From: Streptomyces odontomachi
GTDB taxonomy: Bacteria > Actinomycetota > Actinomycetes > Streptomycetales > Streptomycetaceae
DNA: 64,000 nt
NCBI RefSeq assembly: GCF_024435355.1
Contig: NZ_JAMJWG010000031.1
Span: 1 to 64,000 of the forward strand
Direction of reading: 5' to 3'
Position 1 is the stretch's first letter. Each line of letters opens with the position of its first letter. Position numbers and translations under genes: made by a program. Shown here piece after piece: positions 33,883 through 41,666 of the stretch. The notes under the pieces are model-generated. The model had not been told where the DNA came from. It saw nothing but the letters and a program-made list of their open reading frames with translations, and did no database searches.

Positions 33883-36705
33883 GTGCCCTCGCACAGGAAG
33901 GATCGCCCGCACACCGGCGCGGCGGGGACCTCACCCGCACCGCGCGAGGAGTTCGGGGCCTTTCTCGACCGCTGGCCCTTCCGACGCAAGCTGGACGTCC
34001 TGGTCTTCGTACCGGTCCTGGTGATCGCGGCCATGCTGTGCTTCGTCGCCTACCTCCAGGTCGAGCAGGCCCGGTCGGCGGCCGCCACCGCCCAGCTGGT
34101 GCGCGACAGCGAGCAGGTCGCCAAGCTCATCAACGGCCTGCAGATCGAGCACCGCCAGGCCCTGCTGGTCTCGCTGCACTACGAGGCCCTCGGCACCGGC
34201 GCCAGCTCCGCGCCGGACACCGCCGCCTACCACACCTCCCAGGTCACCGTGGACCAGCAGGTGGGCGCGGTCCGCAAGGTATTCGGCGACCGGCTGCCCG
34301 AGCTGGAGGAGCAGGCGCTGCACGAGGTCGAGGCCCTGGACATGCTGCGCAGCAGCATCGAGACGGGCCCGTTCGCCGCGGACAACATCGACCCCGCCTA
34401 CGACGACGCCGTCGCCGACCTGATCAACGGGCTCGGGATGAACGGCACCGAGGCGGGCACCGGGACCGCCGGCACGCTCCTCGACGCGCTGCTGCGCGCG
34501 GACGCCGCACACGCGTCCTTCGAGACCGCCGTGTTCGCGGCCCGGACCGGCGATGCGAACGCGCTCATCGAGTTCAGGACATCGGTCGGCGCGAACTCGC
34601 AGTACAACTACCAGATCGAGCGGTTCCGCCGGTACGCCACGGAGGAGCAGGGCGACGAGATCGCCGGGATCGACCCCGGCCAGCAGAGCATCGTCAGCCA
34701 GCACTACGCCCAGCTCGCAGTCGACCCCAGCGGCCTGCCCGCCGACACGGCCGAAGAGGTGCGCACCGACCTCAAGAAGTCCCTGGCGGACGTCAGCGTC
34801 TACGACCAGCAGTCGGCCCAGCGGCTGAGCATCACCGGATCGCTGATCGGGCAGATCGCCTCGGACACCCAGCAGGCCTCGCAGCAGGCCTGGTTCCGGG
34901 CCGCCGGGCTGCTGCTCGTCGCCGTGCTGGGGTTCGCCGCCTGGCTGCTGTTCTCGGTGCTGGCCCGCCGTTCCGTGCTGCGCACGGTGCGGGCGCTGAC
35001 CAGCGCAGCGCAGGAGGTGGCGGACGCCACCGGGCAGGAACTGGCCAGGGTCGCCGACGACGACTCGGCGGACACCGGCCCGCCGCGGCTCACCGCCGTG
35101 CCGGTACCGGTGCGCGACGAGATCGGCGAGCTGGCCGAGGCGTTCAACCAGGTGCAGGTCACGGCGACCGCGCTGCTGGAACGCCAGGTGCTCAGCCGCC
35201 GCAACATCGCGGAGATGTTCGGCAACGTCGGCCGCCGGGTGAGCAACCTCACCGCGCGCCAGCTCGCCCTGATCGACTCGGTCGAACGCGGCGAGACCGA
35301 CGCGGAGACGCTGGAGCAGCTCTACCGCATCGACCACATCGCGGTACGGCTGCAACGCAACGCGGACAGCCTGATGCTGCTCGCCGGGATCCGCGAGACC
35401 GGCCTGGAGGGCGGTCCGGCCCGGCTGAGCAACGTGGTGCGGGCTGCGCTCGGCCAGATCGAGGCCTACCAGCGGGTCACCCCGCGGGCCGAAGGCGATG
35501 TGACCGTCTCGCCGGACGTCGTCGGCGACCTGACCCTGATGCTCGCCGAACTGCTGGAGAACGCCGTGACGTTCTCGCCCGCGAGCACCCATGTCGAGCT
35601 GATGCTGCGGTCCGGGACGGGCCCGCAGGCCAGCAGCGGGTTGCGGGCGGACGGTGCCGCCGTGGAGATCGTCGACCACGGTCTGGGGATGAGCACCGAG
35701 CGGCTGGAGGAGGAGAACGCCCGGCTGGTGCGGCGCGAACGGCTGGACGTGGTGCCGACGAAGGTGCTCGGTCTTTTCGTCGTCGGCGTGCTCTCCCGGC
35801 GCTGGGGCATCCAGGTCACCCTCTCGCGCACGCCCGGCGGCGGTGTGACCGCCAGGGTCGTCATCCCCTCGGTGCACCTGCTGCCGCTGCACGCGGCCGG
35901 CTCGCCGACGCCCCGCCCGGCCACGCCCACCGACCGGAGTGCCGGCTCGCCGCAGCCGTCCCTCATCAAGCCCCCCGAGGAGGGCGGCAGCGGGCTGCCG
36001 CGCCGGGTGCCGGCCAGGAGGTCGCAGCAGGAGCCGGGCGACGACGGGTTCCCCGACGAGGCACAGCCCGCGGAGCCCGGCCGGGCACGACGGCCGGGGC
36101 CCGCCTGGGCGCTGAGCGACGAGGCCGATCCGTTCGGGCCGGACGGGCCGGACGGGCCGGGACCGGCGGGCCCGGCGGGACCGATCGGCCGGAACCAGCT
36201 GACCGGGCCGGATGAGCCGAAGGTCTCGGACGGGCCGCCGCGCGTCGCCGGGTCCGGGGCCCGTGCGCGGGTCCCGGGCGCCACGTCCCCGCGGCCGTTG
36301 CGGCGGCGGGTGCGCGGGGCGACGCTGGCGGCGACCACCGCGGCCAGGATGCAGACGCCGAAGCCCGAGGCACCGCTGGAGGGCACGGGGACCTGGCGGT
36401 ACCGGGACGCGGACGCGGCCCGTGACGAGCTGGACGAGTTCGAGGCCGCGGTGGCACGCGCACACCGTGACAGCGCGCAGCAGCTCTTCGCGCCGGTGGA
36501 CGAGTCCGCCGACGACGCGGCCACGCCCCCGCAGGCCCCGTCGCGCGCCCCCTACGCGCCACCGGCGTCCGATCCCCCCGTGCCGCCGTTAGCGGACCCG
36601 CCGCGGACGCCGCACGGGCACCGGGCGATCCGGCCGCCGGCTCCGGCGGCGCACGACACCACACGGACCTCACCATCGTCATCCTCAGAAGGGGCAGGCC
36701 AGTGA
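33883..36705 (+). CDS. cvnA: Conservon sensor protein CvnA (histidine kinase-like)
   Basis: A 940-residue membrane sensor, first gene of a conservon. A GTG at 33883 preceded by AAGGAGG was chosen. TM1 (LDVLVFVPVLVIAAMLCFVA) lies near residue 50. An extracellular helical nitrate-sensor-like (NIT) domain runs to about 340, then TM2 (AAGLLLVAVLGFAAWLLFSV). A HAMP-like linker and a dimerisation helix region (RRNIAEMFGNVGRRVSNLTARQLALID) lead to a GHKL ATPase (ELLENAVTFSP; VEIVDHGLGMS). The C-terminal 300 residues are Pro/Gly-rich. CvnA is thought to act with CvnB-D as a membrane G-protein-like complex. A TTA codon at 36589-36591, in the tail, makes it a bldA candidate. It overlaps cvnB by 4 nt. 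Confidence 0.92.
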   Translation: MPSHRKDRPHTGAAGTSPAPREEFGAFLDRWPFRRKLDVLVFVPVLVIAAMLCFVAYLQVEQARSAAATAQLVRDSEQVAKLINGLQIEHRQALLVSLHYEALGTGASSAPDTAAYHTSQVTVDQQVGAVRKVFGDRLPELEEQALHEVEALDMLRSSIETGPFAADNIDPAYDDAVADLINGLGMNGTEAGTGTAGTLLDALLRADAAHASFETAVFAARTGDANALIEFRTSVGANSQYNYQIERFRRYATEEQGDEIAGIDPGQQSIVSQHYAQLAVDPSGLPADTAEEVRTDLKKSLADVSVYDQQSAQRLSITGSLIGQIASDTQQASQQAWFRAAGLLLVAVLGFAAWLLFSVLARRSVLRTVRALTSAAQEVADATGQELARVADDDSADTGPPRLTAVPVPVRDEIGELAEAFNQVQVTATALLERQVLSRRNIAEMFGNVGRRVSNLTARQLALIDSVERGETDAETLEQLYRIDHIAVRLQRNADSLMLLAGIRETGLEGGPARLSNVVRAALGQIEAYQRVTPRAEGDVTVSPDVVGDLTLMLAELLENAVTFSPASTHVELMLRSGTGPQASSGLRADGAAVEIVDHGLGMSTERLEEENARLVRRERLDVVPTKVLGLFVVGVLSRRWGIQVTLSRTPGGGVTARVVIPSVHLLPLHAAGSPTPRPATPTDRSAGSPQPSLIKPPEEGGSGLPRRVPARRSQQEPGDDGFPDEAQPAEPGRARRPGPAWALSDEADPFGPDGPDGPGPAGPAGPIGRNQLTGPDEPKVSDGPPRVAGSGARARVPGATSPRPLRRRVRGATLAATTAARMQTPKPEAPLEGTGTWRYRDADAARDELDEFEAAVARAHRDSAQQLFAPVDESADDAATPPQAPSRAPYAPPASDPPVPPLADPPRTPHGHRAIRPPAPAAHDTTRTSPSSSSEGAGQ

Positions 36706-37181
36706 CCAGCTGGACGAACGGCTCGCGACCCGAGACCGCCGAGCCGCAGGAGGACATGCGCGCCGCGGTATCCGACTTCAACTGGCTGCTGCGCCGGTTC
36801 GCCAACGAGACCGCCGGCGTGGTGGACGCGATCGGCGTCTCCTCGGACGGGCTGCTGATCGCGGTGTCCCAGCCGGGCGAGCCGGCCCACTCGGAGCGGC
36901 TGGCGGCGATCGTCTCCGGCATCACCAGCCTCGCCATGGGCGCGTCGGGCAACTACGGTCTGGGCGGGCTCAACAAGGTCATCATCGACCTGGAGGGCGG
37001 CCACCTGATCGTGTCGGCGATCGGTGCGGGGGCGGTGCTCGGCGTGGTGGCCTCGAAGGAGGCGAAGCTCGGCAACATCGCGTACGAGATGACCCTCTTC
37101 GCCAATCGCGCGGGCACCGTGCTCAGCCCACAGCTGATCATGGAACTGAAGAACACCGTGGGCAGCACGCCCGCGAACTGA
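36702..37181 (+). CDS. cvnB: Conservon roadblock/LC7 protein CvnB
   Basis: A 159-residue protein with a Roadblock/LC7 domain (about 23-135: DFNWLLRRFANETAGVVDAIGVSSDGLLIA, then LSPQLIMELKNTVG). The family works as a GTPase-activating or scaffold partner for small Ras-like GTPases such as CvnD and MglA. Its GTG start overlaps the cvnA stop as GTGA, which implies translational coupling. A 73-bp gap separates it from cvnC. Confidence 0.94.
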   Translation: MTSWTNGSRPETAEPQEDMRAAVSDFNWLLRRFANETAGVVDAIGVSSDGLLIAVSQPGEPAHSERLAAIVSGITSLAMGASGNYGLGGLNKVIIDLEGGHLIVSAIGAGAVLGVVASKEAKLGNIAYEMTLFANRAGTVLSPQLIMELKNTVGSTPAN

Positions 37182-37254
37182 CCCGCGCGCTCTGGATCGC
37201 ACCCGAAACACCGAACGGCACGGCGAGTGGCGCCGGTCGAGGAAGGGGCCAACG

Positions 37255-37743
37255 ATGACGGCCGGTGACCCACCAGCCGAGCATGCGACGGGCGCCGCCC
37301 TGGGCCCGGAGACGGCCGTCGGTCCGGACCCGGACCCCGCCGCCGACCCGGGCACGGAGGCGGTGCTGCCCGCGTCGGCGGTCCGTCCGTTCCTCCTCAC
37401 GTCCGGGCGGGTGGCCGGGGCGGACAGCCTGGTGCCGCCGATACCCGTGGAGGCGCAGGTGGTGGCGACCAGAGAGGGAATGGCGGCGCTGGACACCTTC
37501 GCGTTCGAGCACCGCGATATCGTCGCCGTCTGCTCTGAGCCGCAGTCGGTGGCGGAGATCGCCGCGAAGCTGCGTCTGCACCTCAACGTGATCCGCGTGC
37601 TGGCCGACGACCTGCGTGCCGACGGGCAGTTGGCGCTGTACCTGCCGCAAGGCAACACCGCGCGTGATGCTTCTGTCTTGAGAAGGGTGATCGATGGACT
37701 CCGCGCCGTTCCCGACTCCAGGGAGGCACTCCGTGACCGCTGA
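37255..37743 (+). CDS. cvnC: Conservon DUF742 protein CvnC
   Basis: A 162-residue DUF742 protein. The N-terminal 45 residues are acidic and variable. The core (about 38-145) has VRPFLLTSGRVAG, the conserved opening of the family, and then a winged-helix-like part (EHRDIVAVCSEPQSVAEIAAKLRLHLNVIRVLADDL). In conservons it interacts with CvnA, CvnB and CvnD; its biochemical role is not settled. The start follows GAAGGGG. Its end overlaps the start of cvnD. Confidence 0.92.
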   Translation: MTAGDPPAEHATGAALGPETAVGPDPDPAADPGTEAVLPASAVRPFLLTSGRVAGADSLVPPIPVEAQVVATREGMAALDTFAFEHRDIVAVCSEPQSVAEIAAKLRLHLNVIRVLADDLRADGQLALYLPQGNTARDASVLRRVIDGLRAVPDSREALRDR

Positions 37744-38335
37744 CGCCACAGCACCGGGCGCAGCCGGCTCCGAGGACGTTGCCACGCGTCCGCCGTTGCC
37801 CGTCAAGATGGTGATCGCCGGCGGCTTCGGCGTGGGCAAGACGACGACGGTCGCGTCGATCTCCGAGATCGAGCCGCTCACCACCGAGGCGTCGATCACC
37901 TCGGTCGCCGCCGGCGTGGACGACCTCAGCCACACCCCGCAGAAGACCACCACGACCGTGGCCATGGACTTCGGCTGCGTCACGCTCGACCCGACGCTGA
38001 AGCTGTACCTGTTCGGCACGCCAGGACAGGAGAGATTCGGCTTCATGTGGGACGACCTGATGGAGGGCGCGCTGGGCGGTCTGGTGATCGTCGACACCCG
38101 GCGGCTCGACGACTGCTACGCCGCCGTCGACTACTTCGAGCACCGCGACATCCCGTTCGCCGTCGCGGTGAACGCCTTCGACGGCCAGCTGGAGCACGAC
38201 CTCCAGGACATCCGCTGGGCCCTGGACGTCCGGGAGAACGTGCCGGTGACCGTCTTCGACGCGCGGGAGCGCGGGTCGGTGCGGGACGCGCTGCTGGTCG
38301 TCCTGGAGCATGCGCTGGCGCGCGCGACGAGCTGA
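37694..38335 (+). CDS. cvnD: Conservon Ras-like GTPase CvnD
   Basis: A 213-residue small GTPase. Its P-loop is VIAGGFGVGKTTTVASI near residue 43. Switch II is FGTPGQERFGFMW, and the guanine-specificity loop reads AVNAFDG, lacking the usual N/TKxD Lys, as in other CvnD proteins. Two starts are possible: ATG at 37694 (AGAAGGG upstream) or GTG at 37733 (GGGAGG upstream, 200 residues). Both overlap cvnC, which implies coupled translation. No cytochrome P450 gene follows, although some conservons have one; convergent transporter genes come next instead. Confidence 0.93.
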   Translation: MDSAPFPTPGRHSVTADATAPGAAGSEDVATRPPLPVKMVIAGGFGVGKTTTVASISEIEPLTTEASITSVAAGVDDLSHTPQKTTTTVAMDFGCVTLDPTLKLYLFGTPGQERFGFMWDDLMEGALGGLVIVDTRRLDDCYAAVDYFEHRDIPFAVAVNAFDGQLEHDLQDIRWALDVRENVPVTVFDARERGSVRDALLVVLEHALARATS

Positions 38336-38447
38336 CGGGCCGGCCCACGTACCGCCCGGGCCGACCCTGCCGGGCCGAGCCGTACGTGAGCCGATCCGTT
38401 CCCTGGCCGGAGCCCCGCTCTCGTGGCACCCCGTCGCGGCCGGCGTG

Positions 38448-39113
38448 TCAGCGCCGCCGGACCCCCGGCGAGACCAGCGCACGCCCCGCCACCCAGAACA
38501 GTCCGAGGACGAGCAGCGCAAGGACCGCCACCAGGGCGGCGCCGCCCACCACCTTCTCGTAGTCGCGCTGGTAGAGGCCGTCCACGATGTACCGGCCGAC
38601 CCCGCCCAGGCTCACGTACGCCGCGATCGTCGCCGTCGACACGATCTGGATCGCCGCCGACCGCAGCCCGCTGAGTATCAACGGCAGCGCGACGGGAAGC
38701 TCCACCTGGAAGAGGATCTTCGCCGGGTGCATCCCCATGCCGCGTGCCGCGTCCACGGGTGACGCGTCCACGGTGCGCACCGCCTCGTACGTGGTCACCA
38801 GGATGGGCGGGATGGCCAGCACCACCAGCGGGATCATCGCCGGCCAGGTGCTCAGTCCGAGCCAGACGAACAGCAGCACCAGCAGGCCGAAGCTGGGCAG
38901 CGCCCGCCCCGCCGTGGCCACCAGCGCCACCGCGTTGCCACCGCGCCCGGTGTGCCCGGTGACAAGACCGATCGGCAGCGCGATCAGGGCGGCGATGCCC
39001 AACGCGGCCGACGCGTACTCGATGTGCTCCAGCACCCGCTGCGGGATGCCGTCGTACCCGTGCCAGTGCGCCGTGTCGGAGAAGAAGGACTGCATGAAGT
39101 GGAAGACGGTCAC
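38448..39113 (-). CDS. Osmoprotectant ABC transporter permease (second)
   Basis: A 221-residue membrane permease of the OpuCB/ProW type with about five or six membrane segments and the EAA-like coupling loop SPVDAARGMGMHPAKILFQVELP near residues 120-142. A GTG at 39113 overlaps the stop of the preceding permease as GTGA, so the start is well supported; the much longer open frame upstream is antisense-free shadow. It forms the membrane channel with the permease at 39110-39856. Confidence 0.92.
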   Translation of the reverse strand: MTVFHFMQSFFSDTAHWHGYDGIPQRVLEHIEYASAALGIAALIALPIGLVTGHTGRGGNAVALVATAGRALPSFGLLVLLFVWLGLSTWPAMIPLVVLAIPPILVTTYEAVRTVDASPVDAARGMGMHPAKILFQVELPVALPLILSGLRSAAIQIVSTATIAAYVSLGGVGRYIVDGLYQRDYEKVVGGAALVAVLALLVLGLFWVAGRALVSPGVRRR

Positions 39114-39856
39114 GGCACACGCTCCAGGGCCGGGGCGGAATCCTCGCCGGCAGGCTGCGTGCCGGAGCGGGCGGCCGAGCCGGCGGCCCGGCGGGCGGCG
39201 CGTGCCGCGGCCTTGGCGCCACGCGGCTGCCACGGCGTCAGCAGCCGCCTGACCAGCACCAGCACGGCGTCCATGAGCATCGCCAGCACGGCCGTGGTGA
39301 CCACGGACGACACCGCCAGGATGGGCCGGTGGTAGAACATCGCGTCGGCGAGCAGGTTGCCCAGCGCGCCCTGGTTGCCGATCAGGGTGCCGACGCTGAC
39401 GAGGCTGATGCTGGACACCGTGGCCACCCGCAACCCCGCGATGATGGCCGGAACGGCGATCGGCAACTGCACCGTCAGATAGCGACGCACCGTGCCTATC
39501 CCCATGGCGACGGCGGCGGCGTTGGTCTCCTCGGGCACCGACCGCACCCCGTCGACGATCGCCGGCACCAGCACCACCAGGCTGTACAGGGCCAGCGGGA
39601 TCATCACGGTGGTCTCGCTCTGCCCCGTGTAGTCGATCAGGACCACGAAGAAGGCCAGCGACGGGATCGCGTACAGCACGGTGGTGATCCACAGGACCGG
39701 TGGATAGATCCAGCGGAAGCGCACGCACAGCTGGCCGATCGGCAGCGCCAGCAGCAGCCCGATCAGCACCGGGATCAGCGCCTCCTCCAGATGCCAGCCG
39801 ACCAGTCCCAGATAGCTGTGCTGGAGGTCGCTGGGCATGTCGAAGAAGCCGTTCAC
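39110..39856 (-). CDS. Osmoprotectant ABC transporter permease (first)
   Basis: A 248-residue permease with six predicted membrane segments. The coupling loop VPEETNAAAVAMGIGTVRRYLTV (near residues 107-130) is of the EAA type and docks on the ATPase. The C-terminal 35 residues are Ala/Arg-rich and cytosolic. It overlaps the ATPase stop by 4 nt upstream and the second permease downstream, so the three genes are one transcription unit. Confidence 0.93.
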   Translation of the reverse strand: MNGFFDMPSDLQHSYLGLVGWHLEEALIPVLIGLLLALPIGQLCVRFRWIYPPVLWITTVLYAIPSLAFFVVLIDYTGQSETTVMIPLALYSLVVLVPAIVDGVRSVPEETNAAAVAMGIGTVRRYLTVQLPIAVPAIIAGLRVATVSSISLVSVGTLIGNQGALGNLLADAMFYHRPILAVSSVVTTAVLAMLMDAVLVLVRRLLTPWQPRGAKAAARAARRAAGSAARSGTQPAGEDSAPALERVP

Positions 39857-41208
39857 GTGGCGGCTCCCGCGCCCCGGCCGGCGTCCCGACCGGTGTCCTG
39901 CTCGCCGTCCCGGGCCGCGTCCTGGCCGGTCGCGGCCTCGTCCGCCTGGCCGCCTTCCTCGCTTGACGGGCCCGCCTTGGTGCCCTTGCCCGGCTGGCTC
40001 GGCTTGCCCGTCGCGTTACCGGTCGTCTTGCCGGTGCCGCCCGTGGCGGCCGTCCGTGCCTTGCCGGCCTGGTAGGCGGCGCCCGCCTTCGCCTTGAGGT
40101 CCCGCTCGGCGTGCGCGCCGCGGATCGCCGCGGCGATGGTCTCCTGGGAGGCGACGCCCACCACGCTGCCGGTCCGGTCCACGGCGACGGCCCATCCGAC
40201 GGGGGAGAGCACCGCGCAGTCCAGGGCGACACGCAGCGAGTCCCGGCCGAACTCGAAGGTCTGCCCGAACGGGGCGAGCTTCTTCACCCCGTCGGTCCAG
40301 TCGGCCGGCTTCGCCCAGCCGAGCGGCTTGCCGTCCTCGTCGGTGACCAGGACGTACGGCGTGTCCGGGTTGGCGCGGGCGGCCACCTGCTTGGCGGTGG
40401 CGTCGACCGCGACGACCGGACCCGGGGTGAGGTTGAGACCCGTGGAGGTGAAGAACGACAGGCCGCGGATGCCCCGGTCGGCGCCGAGGAAGTCGGCGAC
40501 GAACTCGTCGGCGGGCGCCGACAGCAGCTCGTCGGGCGGTGCGAACTGGGCGAGCTTGCCGCCGGTGCGCAGCACGGCGACCTGGTCGCCCAGGCGAATG
40601 GCCTCGTCGATGTCGTGGGTCACGAAGACGATCGCCTTGCCCAGCTCGGACTGGATGCGCAGCAGCTCCTCCTGGAGCCCGCGGCGCACCACGGGGTCGA
40701 CCGCGGAGAACGGCTCGTCCATCAGCAGCACCGGCGGGTCGGCCGCGAGCGCCCTGGCCACCCCGACGCGCTGCTGCTGGCCGCCGGAGAGCTGGTACGG
40801 GTAGCGCCGCGCCATCGACGCGTCCAGGCCGACCCGTTCCATCAGCTCGCTCGCCCGCCGCCGGGCCCGCTGCTTGGACCAGCCGAGCAGCCGCGGCACG
40901 GTGGCGATGTTGTCCAGGATGTTCCGGTGCTGGAACAGCCCCGCGTTCTGGATCACGTAGCCCATGGAGCGGCGCAGCGCGTTGACCGGCTCCTTGAGGA
41001 CGTTCTTGCCGTCGAGCAGGATGCGTCCGCTGCTCGGCTCGATCATGCGGTTGATCATCCGCAGCGTCGTGGTCTTTCCGCAGCCGGACGGGCCCACCAA
41101 CACGGTGATCGACCGATCGGGAATCTCCAACGACAACCTGTCGACGGCCACCGTGCCGTCCGGATATCGCTTGCTGACATCTTCGATGACTATCAAGGCG
41201 CCGAACAC
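39853..41208 (-). CDS. Osmoprotectant ABC transporter ATPase with CBS-like region
   Basis: A 451-residue OpuCA/ProV-like ATPase. Walker A GPSGCGKTT is at 39-47, signature LSGGQQQR at 140-147, Walker B VLLMDEP at 160-166 and the H-loop FVTHDIDEAIRLGDQ soon after. A CBS-type tandem (about 250-375, DTPYVLVTDEDGKPLGWAKP and AVDRTGSVVGVASQETI) could sense ionic strength, as in OpuA. The C-terminal 65 residues are a Lys/Gly/Asp/Glu-rich low-complexity tail not usual for the family. The start is uncertain between GTG at 41208 and TTG at 41196; the in-frame stretch upstream is low-complexity and probably leader. Confidence 0.91.
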   Translation of the reverse strand: MFGALIVIEDVSKRYPDGTVAVDRLSLEIPDRSITVLVGPSGCGKTTTLRMINRMIEPSSGRILLDGKNVLKEPVNALRRSMGYVIQNAGLFQHRNILDNIATVPRLLGWSKQRARRRASELMERVGLDASMARRYPYQLSGGQQQRVGVARALAADPPVLLMDEPFSAVDPVVRRGLQEELLRIQSELGKAIVFVTHDIDEAIRLGDQVAVLRTGGKLAQFAPPDELLSAPADEFVADFLGADRGIRGLSFFTSTGLNLTPGPVVAVDATAKQVAARANPDTPYVLVTDEDGKPLGWAKPADWTDGVKKLAPFGQTFEFGRDSLRVALDCAVLSPVGWAVAVDRTGSVVGVASQETIAAAIRGAHAERDLKAKAGAAYQAGKARTAATGGTGKTTGNATGKPSQPGKGTKAGPSSEEGGQADEAATGQDAARDGEQDTGRDAGRGAGAAT

Positions 41209-41666
41209 CCTTCGGGTCTTGAGCTTCAGCCGGCGTGTCCTGGCCGGACCTGGCGTGGTGGGTTCGTCGTGGGGTGGGTGGGGTTGGTGGGTTCGTCGTG
41301 GGGGTGGTCGGTGGTCGGTAGCGGGTGGCGAGGTGGTGGGGCGGGTTGGTCGTGTGACGGGTGGGGCTGGTGGTGCGGTGCGTGTCGTGCGTGTCGTGCG
41401 TCTTGATGGTGCGGGTGGTGGTGGGCTTGGTGTGGTGGGTCCTGGCTGGTGCGGTGGCTGCGCGGTTACCGACGTGTGTGCCGTTTCCGGCGTGGGCACG
41501 CAGCACGTGCCGTGCGGTGCGTGGTGCCGGGTGCACGGCCGATTCCTGCGGGTCGCGGGGTCACCGGTGGTGGGGCTACGCGGCGATGGGCAACCACGAG
41601 TGGGCAAGTGTAGGACCCGTGCGGTGCAGCACCGGTCCGCAGGGGGTGTCCGGGCGCGTCGGCGGT
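41209..41666. other. Strand-asymmetric low-complexity leader
   Basis: Upstream of the ATPase gene the plus strand is almost only G and T from about 41245 to 41460, built from words such as GGTGGG, GGTTCGTCG and GTGTCGTGCG. The leftward transcript would therefore begin with a long C/A-rich leader. No gene is apparent. Confidence 0.55.

Noticed and set aside
33931..36465. Minus-strand open frame of 844 codons opposite cvnA
   Set aside because: Arg/Gly/Leu-rich shadow of a conserved sensor gene; no recognisable domain.
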